NCBI GenBank assembly: GCA_029216955.1
Contig: JANAVB010002199.1
Coordinates: forward strand, 18,591,053-18,655,052
Length of the DNA: 64,000 bases
Direction of reading: 5' to 3'
Origin: Iris pallida
Lineage: Eukaryota; Streptophyta; Magnoliopsida; Asparagales; Iridaceae
Shown in pieces: positions 44,772-53,700 of the stretch (position 1 is its first letter; each line of letters begins with the position of its first letter). Both the position numbers and the translations under genes were made by a program. Under the pieces are notes generated by a model. That model was not told the DNA's origin and did not search any database. It worked only from the letters and a program-made list of their open reading frames with translations.

Positions 44772-47700
44772 CTCAAGTGGCAAGGAGAGGAAGGCATAAG
44801 TTCTGTAGTTGGCGGGTTCAAATGTTCAATCCTACGGGGGAGCACTAATTTACTAACAAGTGATAAAATCCGTAGAGCATGTCCGTATGGATTCCTGAGG
44901 GGGGGCTAACCCACTAACATAGCCGTACAATTACTGCTTCAAATGTTGGTCGCATCTGTGAGAGGCTGTAATAAGAAAGTCCCGTGCGAACAATAGGCAA
45001 TTAGTGTAGATTTACCAATTCAACCAAAGTCCTGTGCATACGCTTGGTTTTTTCGATCTATCGGAGAAAGGAAGAGAGGATTACGTTTTGAAGTCGGATG
45101 GGGTTATGTTATATAGGTTTGTGTACAAGTATGAGTTAACCCTGATTTAAAGAAAAACCAACAGGTGTCAAACAGTCCTTTGGTTGAATGCGGCCCTCTT
45201 TTCTGTTGGGCTCTAAGCCGTGTCCACAACGTATCCTGGTGTATCCAGCCGTATCTGGACATATCCAGTACGTACTGGAGACGGGCACGGACAGCGATTT
45301 GGCGTGTTCGTGCAACATAGATCTACAACTTCTTTTTTGTAGCAGACATTGGTAGGTTATGGTGCTGTCTGAAGCAGGTGTTGGAAAGTGTTTATGGGCA
45401 ATAATGATTATGAGATCATGTAGCATTGCAGCACTGCATATCTATAATCTTTGATAAAAAGTATTGAGACTTGTTTCAAAATTTAAAATTCTGGTAATAA
45501 TCATTTTGGTGTTTCCAGGGATTACCTCTTAAGCATAAGGGGTCTTGGACTCAAAAGTGTTGAATGTGTTCGCCTTTTGACGCTTCACCATTTGGCTTTC
45601 CCAGTAAGTACTTTGTCTTGTCTTATAGATTACAAAGTTACCTGTAACATAAATACCATAAAAACTTCATATTCATTGTTTCTTCACTGTGAAGGTTGAC
45701 ACAAATGTCGGTCGCATATGTGTGAGGCTGGGATGGGTACCACTTCAACCCCTGCCTGAATCCCTTCAGTTGCATCTGTTAGAAATGTAAGTACCTTTCT
45801 GTAATTGGTCGCTATACTAAATATTTTATTGTCATAAAGAAGTCTTGCTAAATATATACCCAACATAGATCTGTCTAATCATTTTCTCATTACTATCTAA
45901 AGGTATCCCATGTTGGAGACTATTCAGAAGTACTTATGGCCTCGTCTATGCAAACTTGATCAACGCACACTGTAAAGTCTTGAGTACTACTCCAACAGTT
46001 TATATTCAAGGATTTTTCTTTCTTAATAACATAGTTATGACGTGGGGAATCATACATTTTCTCTCTAATTATCTGTTTGACTTCACAGGTATGAGTTACA
46101 CTATCAATTGATTACTTTTGGCAAGGTATTGTCTTTGGCTGAATACTACCAAAAATTTAATTTCAGAATGGAACATTTTCGCATGGCATAGTAAGGCATG
46201 CATTTGATATTTTATGCAGGTCTTCTGTACCAAAAGCAAGCCAAATTGCAATGCATGCCCCATGAGAGGAGAGTGCAAACACTTTGCAAGTGCCTTTGCG
46301 AGGTATGTCACTGAAACTTTGAGCAGTTGTGTGAGGAAATACTATAAACTATTGGAATTTTCTTTCGACCATGATTTAAAAGAATGAATTTTGTTGTTAT
46401 ACAAGTGATAATGTAGTCTAACATAGTATTAATATCATTAATATACCTAAACGGCCAAAGTAAGTGAATATATGTACGTTCATCAAATTGGCCTGTTCAT
46501 CATAAAGGAGATTGTAAATCATGGGATGGACTATCACATGTTAGTGTATAAGTCCATATGGGGTGAAAAAAAATCATAAATACTTCATAAAATCTTACAT
46601 GAAAGTACTTATGTGATTGCACAGAAACCATCTGGTTCATACTTCAATGTTTGGGGTCAGCAAATGTATTAGCAGAGGTTTATGATGCAAATGATAAAGT
46701 TTCGATTCACCCCAAGCTTATAATATAATAAGCAATATTCTAGTTGAGCATTGGTAAATTAGGATACCGTTTTAGGGCTAGAAAATTGTTGCTGCATGCT
46801 GATGAACCAATCCTTATTGCAGTGCGAGGCTTGCTCTTCCAGGACCTGAGGAGAAAGGTTTAGTGAGCTCCACAAGCCCCAGTTTCCCAGAGGGAAGCCG
46901 TGCTCCAGTTTTTAAGACAGTGCCCCTACCTCAACTTGAGGGGAGTACACAGGCACAAGATCAAACTGTCCCCAGAAACTGTGAGCCTATAATTGAAGAA
47001 CCAGCATCACCGGAACCAGAATGTGTGGAAACTCTTGAAAGTGCAATAGAAGATGACTTTTTCGATGATCTTGATGAAATTCCCACAATAAAGCTCAACA
47101 TGGAGGAGTTCACACAGAATTTACAAAATTATATGCAGAAAAACAATATGGACCTTCAAGATGGTGATATGTCAAAGGCTTTAGTTGCTATAACTCCAGA
47201 TTCTGCTAATATACCAATGCCTAAGCTAAAGAATGTGAGCCGCCTGCGAACAGAGCATCAAGTGTATGTTCCTGTAGACTTTTCTTTCACATTTGTCTGC
47301 TCCAAATAGTCTTGTTGCAACTAAAATAACCTTGAAAATAATCATTTTCCAAGGTGACATGAAAGTGTTGATATCGACCTTCATGGTTTCATTATCTACT
47401 TTTGGAGCCAAATACTTGATCATGATGCTTTGTACAAGCTAACTTCTGTATTTTCCATCACTGCAGCTATGAGCTTCCAGATTCACATCCTCTCTTAGAA
47501 GGAGTAAGCTATTTCCTTGAACTTCTGCCCTAAGATGATGATGAATCCTGTTACTAATTTGGTGCTTGATATATTTCAGCTGGACAAAAGAGAGCGTGAT
47601 GATCCCTCTCCTTACCTCTTAGCTATCTGGACCCCAGGCAAGAAAACCTTTGGATGATGGACAAGATGTACGTGCTGCTTAACCTCCATATCTGACTATC

Positions 47701-50700
47701 TATATGTTGTAAATGTGGTATAATAGGTGAAAGTGCACAATCAACTGAAGCTCCAAAAGTATGCTGCGACTCTCAAGACACGGGTAACTTGTGTATGGCT
47801 CATGACTGCTTTAGTTGCAACAGCGTACGAGAAGCGAAGGCTCAATTGGTCAGAGGAACAATTTTGGTAATGCTTACAACTTCTGGTTCTTGTGTTGCTT
47901 ACTGAACCCTGTGATCATAAAGAACAAACTAGAGCAAGCCATGGCTCAAAACTGAAATCACATTTTATGTATAGAAATACTAATATCAGATGCTAACTGA
48001 TGCCTGCAACAAAACCATATGCAGATACCCTGTCGAACAGCAATGAGGGGAAGTTTTCCACTCAATGGTACTTATTTTCAAGTTAATGAGGTAACCTTTT
48101 GCTTTACTCTTATTGTCTGAAAATGGCTTTTCTATAGTAAATGAAGTTGGAACTGATGGAACAGCAAATTTTATGGGCTTGTCTGGTAGACCATAAGAAA
48201 CTGAGCACCCTTACTCTGATGCAGGTATTTGCAGACCATGATTCTAGCCGCGTTCCAATTGATGTTCCTAGGAACTGGATATGGAACTTGCCAAGAAGAA
48301 CTGTTTATTTTGGAACCTCTGTAACGACAATATTTAAAGGTAGGTCAAGATGATGGCGACACCGCCTCTGTATACATTATGTATATGAGATATCCCATTA
48401 GATACTGTTATTTAAAGGCTGCACTGTCAAATTTCATTGGCAGGTCTAACAACAGAAGGGATACAGCAGTGCTTTTGGAGAGGTATGTTACTGTATTGTC
48501 TATAGTTATTATTTGTAATGCTTTAGAAGGAAAGATACACATGGATAGTATTTTCTATAGATTGTGAGGTATTACAAGCATTTAGGAAACATAATTCAGA
48601 CTGCACAAGATACTTAAAAATAACATGCATGGACACCGAATGGTGGCATTTCTTTATCTTCGTCATTGAGTTATAATAAATTACTTCATTCATTTCTTTA
48701 TCTTCGTCATTGAGTTATAATAGATTAATTCATGCATAGAATGTTTCGATTGTGAATGCAAATTCTTGCTAGTGTCCAGTGATTCAATAAGACATAGCAT
48801 GGTCAGCTTATTATTTCTTTAGACTGGGGAATAATGCAGTAACCTCTGTGTTTATTAACTAAATAAGTCCCTAGGGAACCATGATATTAGTCTGGGGAAT
48901 AATGCACGAAGATGAGAAGTTCGTTTAGACCATGAGCAAATAAAGACAATTAACTTGCCACATACCTGTTTCAATGAACATATCAAGGAAAACGGAGTAT
49001 CAATAAATTTGTTAATGGTATTGTCATTTTTTTCTATTATAGTTTCTTCAAGCTAGGAAGAACCATGATATGATATGATATTTGATGGTGTATAACAAGA
49101 AAAGGGACAAGTATCCTGCAAGGAATTCACATACACTACTGTTTTAAGCTGACATTTTTATTGCCACAATGCTTAACTTTGGCTACTTATAGATAGACCC
49201 ACTTTTCTCTGTAATAAGCGTTCTTTCTGTTTACAGAGCTCTAATAGAAGATGGTGAATCCAACTAAAATCAGCATCTCATCTCCTCTGAATTTGTGACA
49301 ACATGGATGTTGTCATCAACTCTGGTGAAAATGGGTTCAACCCGTTTTGTCCTTCCTTCAAAACTACATAGGATGGTCATGTAATAGCATCTTTTTTTCC
49401 CTCTCCATGCGTAGAGACATTTCTGGCACCTGGGCAAATATAGTCCCCCTCCTCCGTGCACCTATCAGTTGTCTAAGATAAAATCCCATTTGGTGCTAGC
49501 ATTCTGGGAAGACAAGAAATCCCGAATTACAATGCAGTTTAAAATGTCTCGACCAATAAGTTTAATTTTAGGTTTCCATCAACGTATTTAAAGTTCCTTG
49601 TCACGGGCTTAGTATTTTTGCCTACATCTCGCTACGTGTGGCGCACAAACTTCCTCCTCGAAGACCCGTGCAAGTCTTCCACAAACACTAGCTAGATCGC
49701 TAAGACGAGAATGAAAAAGTATGGAGCAAACAAAGAGATTGGATTGTTGAAAACTTCATTATACTAGAGAGGGTTTACAACTTCTTGGATGGTGAGGAAC
49801 AAATGAGACTTTATCCTTTTATATAGCCTTAAGGGTTCTACATGAAAAGCTAAGATTGTGCGATGTGTCAACCATCTGATGATTGGAACTTTTCTAGAAC
49901 CTAGATTTACAATAAAATATTTACATGATAGTCATTTAGAAATTATAGAATTCCTCATGAAGCTTCTATATGCAAAGAATATCCCAAGAATCTTTCAAGG
50001 AACATCCAAAAAAATTATGATAACTTCATACAATTCTAGAGTATTTCTTAAGCTTCTCTCAAGTAACACCTTGACCTGATAGGTTGTACAATATTGTCAC
50101 AGTAGAGCAAAAAAAAAAAAATTTCTACATGATATTCTTTCCCACATGTTTCGTCGATGCTCTCATCAACGAATACACCAAGTCTCCGAACGGCTTCAAC
50201 TTCCATAGTCATGGTCACTGCGTGTCGTATCTTTTGTTTAACTTCTCGTGCGACCTTCCTCATATTTGTCCATCTTCTCCTCAAGATCGAAAACAAAATT
50301 GTTCACAACATCACCTTTTCCCGTGGTCCGTACCTACGACATAGAAAAAGGCTTGAACGGGCTATCAGGTTGATCAATCTTATCTCGTATGCGCACATAG
50401 TCCTCCATACCTCCACACATGCGAGCCCCATTGCAACTTTGTCGACCCGAGCGTCCACCACGATCCTTGAGTGACTCATTGTGCGAGCTACTCCACTTTT
50501 GCACAAATGATATTGTCGCATCTGCCTCCTCACAGTCTTCCACATGCTTCTCCATGTTCGTGCCCAAGTCGGTAGCATGCTATACCTCCCTCCGCGAAAA
50601 TGACTCCTTGGGACAGTCCTTTGCAACACCCTTGGTATCGCATGAAAGGTCATCCTCCTTGAAGTCCTCCTTTATCTCGAGCACAACCAAGTAGGCTGCC

Positions 50701-53700
50701 TCCTCTTTGCTAACTTTCTCAAGCTAAATGGTTGAGATAGACTTTCCCTTTGATGGCTCACCTCATGTAACACTCACCATGCACGATAAGCCTTCCTCCA
50801 TAAAGCCGACGACTTCCAAGTGTGATATTAGAACCGCCTTCGCCGCGATTAAGAAATTCATGTCAAGTATCATCTTGAAGTCATCCAACGATGTAGCGGT
50901 AAAATTGGCAATACCTCTACGCGAACTCTCTTGGCTACCCCATGTATAAGATGCCCCTTCGAATCAACTGTTTCATCTTGCTTGAATCTTTTTCCAATGC
51001 TAGATACAAGCGAAGGACCTCCGTGCTCGAGATACAATGGACTTGGCCTTAATGGTGTTGAGTAAGCGCAATGCTCCTATGCGCCAGTTCGTCCTCCATA
51101 TCCTCACTTCGTACGACATTGGCACATTTGCTCTTGTTTTGTTAATCCCACATAGTGATTGTTTCTATGTATGAAGCACGAAACTATCCGCTAGGGTTGG
51201 ACCTTTCACACCTCTTTTTTTTGGACGACCCTCCATAGGAGAGCTCTCCTTCTCTCCCTATCACTCTCCTTGGTGGTCTTTGGCTTGTCCTTGACTTTGT
51301 TGTCACATTCCACCTGTACTCGACGAGTCTCTCGACAGCTGCTACGGCAACATTCAAGTCTTGCACCATCTGCCACTGCAATTCTTTAGCTGCCTATGGT
51401 TGAAGTCCATCGAAGAATAAGAACAAGCGATCATGCACCACTTCAACAGAGTTGATTTGGCCCTAATAGTATTGAGTAAGCGCAACGCTTCCATGCGCCA
51501 CTTCGTACTCCTGGTCCTCCACCTTCTCGCTTCGTACAACATTGACACGTTTGCTCTTGTTCTGGTAATCCCAAGCATAGTAATTCTATCCACATGTGAA
51601 GCATAAAACTATCTACTTGGGTTGGACCTTTTACACTTCTTTTTCTCGGACAGACCCTCCTTAGAAGAGCTCTCATTCTCTCCCCTATCATTCTCCTTGG
51701 TGGTCTTTGGCTTGACCTTGACTTTATTGTCACATTCTACATGTCTCGACGAGCCTCTCGACTGCTACTACGGCAGCATTCAAGTCTTACACCCCCTATC
51801 GTTGCAATTCTTCAGCCTCCTAAGGTTGAAGTCTATCGAAGAAGAAGAACAAGTGATCATTCCCGTCCATGCTAGATATCGCAAGCATCAAATATGTGAA
51901 GTCCACAATGTAGTCTTTGACTGTCCCAGTGTGCTTGAGTTTCTGCAAAGTTCGTCTTGCCGCGAACTCTACATTCTCCGGATAGAAGTGAGACTTGATC
52001 TCCTTCTTAAGATCCTCCCAAGTCTCAATTGAGCAGAGACCCTTCTCAATCTCGTTGCATCGACGATGCCACCACCACATGGCATCTTTTGTGAAGTAGA
52101 GCGGCACGGTGTTCACCCTCTTGGACTCGTTTTCGATGTGCAATGCCTTAAAGTATCGCTCCACGTTCCACAAGAACTTCTCAATCTTATTAAAGGGTTT
52201 CGGCTCGGAGATCTTCCTTCTCAGTGCCTCCCTACTGGAAGGTCCACCGTTTGCAAGAGCGTTCTCAAAAGTGGTAACGTTGGTCTTGAGTTCTCCGCAA
52301 CTCTTGACCACGGTCTTCAACTCTTCGTAGCCTCGAACTTTTTTCCTTAATCTCCACACTATGTGCCTTGAGCTCCTCCATAAGTGCGGATCAGATCTCT
52401 TGGATTTGCTCTCAGAATATTGTCATGAACTAAGCAACATCTCTTCAGTCCATCGTAGAATTCATGTAGCCTCGTGTTGCTATACTCCATGGAGCCCACG
52501 TGCATTTCCTATATCCCTCAAACATGTCTCCAAGATCTCGAGACGTTCTGCAAAATCGGTACGGGCACGATTCGTCGTAGGCTCCTTGCTCTTGTCCCTC
52601 TTGTTGGTCTTGGTGTTTCTCTCCTTAGGTGACACGAGTCTCTCTTGGACATTCTCAAATTTCGACCTAGCACCAACAGACCTCCCTCTAATATCAATTT
52701 TCATGGATTTAATATTTTTGCCTACACCTCTCTGCAGCGCACAAACTTTCTCCTCGAAAACTTGTGCAAGTCTTTTCCGAATGCTTAACTAGATCGCTAA
52801 GACGAGAGTGAGAAAATGTGGATTAATAAGAGAGACTAGAATGTTGAAAAGTTCAATATACTATAAAGAGTTTACAACTTTTTTCGGTGGTGAGGAACAA
52901 ATGAGGCTTCCCCCCTTTATAAAGCCTCAAGGGCTATACATGAAAGGCTAAGATAGTCCCATGTTCCAACCATCTAATGGTTGGAACTTTCTAGAACCTA
53001 GATATTTACAATAAAATATTTTCATAATAGACATCTAGAAATGGTAGGAATCCTTGTGAAGCTTCTAGACGCAAAGAACATCCCAAGAATCTTCCAAGAA
53101 ATGTCCAAGAGAAATATCCAAGGATTTTTTCGGGGGTTTCCCTCAAGTAAACCCTTGACTTGATAGGTTGTACAATATTGTCTCGGTTCCTGCAAAACAT
53201 ATTAACTTTTAGTAAAAGCAATTAAGAATTTCGGAAACTAAGATTTCGACTTCAGCAAGCTATAAAATCCAAAACCAATGGACAATGAATAGGAGCTGTG
53301 ACTTTTTGAGACCGGTAGGTAATCTAGAATTAGGTAAAATGATAAATTAGGGAAATAACTTGTAAGACAAGAAAATTGAAGACAAAGCGAAGGAGTGAGA
53401 ACTGAGAAGATGCAGTGGAGGTTGAGGTTGTACAATATTGTCTCGGTTTAGCAAAACTGCAATACATATTAACTTTTAATAAAAGCAATTAAGAATTTCA
53501 GAAACTACGACTTCACAAAGCTATAAAATCCAAAACCAATGTACAATGAATAAGAGCTGTGACTTTTTGAGACCGGTAGGTAATCAAGAAATAGGTAAAA
53601 TGATAAATTAGGGAAATACCTTGTAAGACGAGAAAATTGAAGACAAAGCGAAGGAGCGAGAAGATGCAGTGGAGGTTGAGGCCTTGGACACAGACACAAC

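Larger units (their letters stand above)
49598..53185 (-). mobile_element. Non-autonomous gypsy-type LTR element in intron 17 (3.6 kb)
   Basis: LTRs at 49598-50101 and 52701-53185 share long blocks (TAGATCGCTAAGACGAGA, TGGTGAGGAACAAATGAG, GATAGGTTGTACAATATTGTC) but are clearly diverged. A 5-bp duplication GTTCC lies at 49593-49597 and 53186-53190. On the minus strand a degenerate primer site TGATATTAGAGG follows the right-hand LTR. The interior codes only for a gag. No RT, integrase or protease is seen, so it depends on another element. Confidence 0.8.

Noticed and set aside
44561..44848. Frames of alternating Tyr-Ile at the (AT)n run
   Set aside because: Pure microsatellite translation.
51622..52032. 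136-aa plus-strand frame in the last demethylase intron
   Set aside because: Overlaps the minus-strand gypsy gag, which has clear gag motifs; the plus frame has none.
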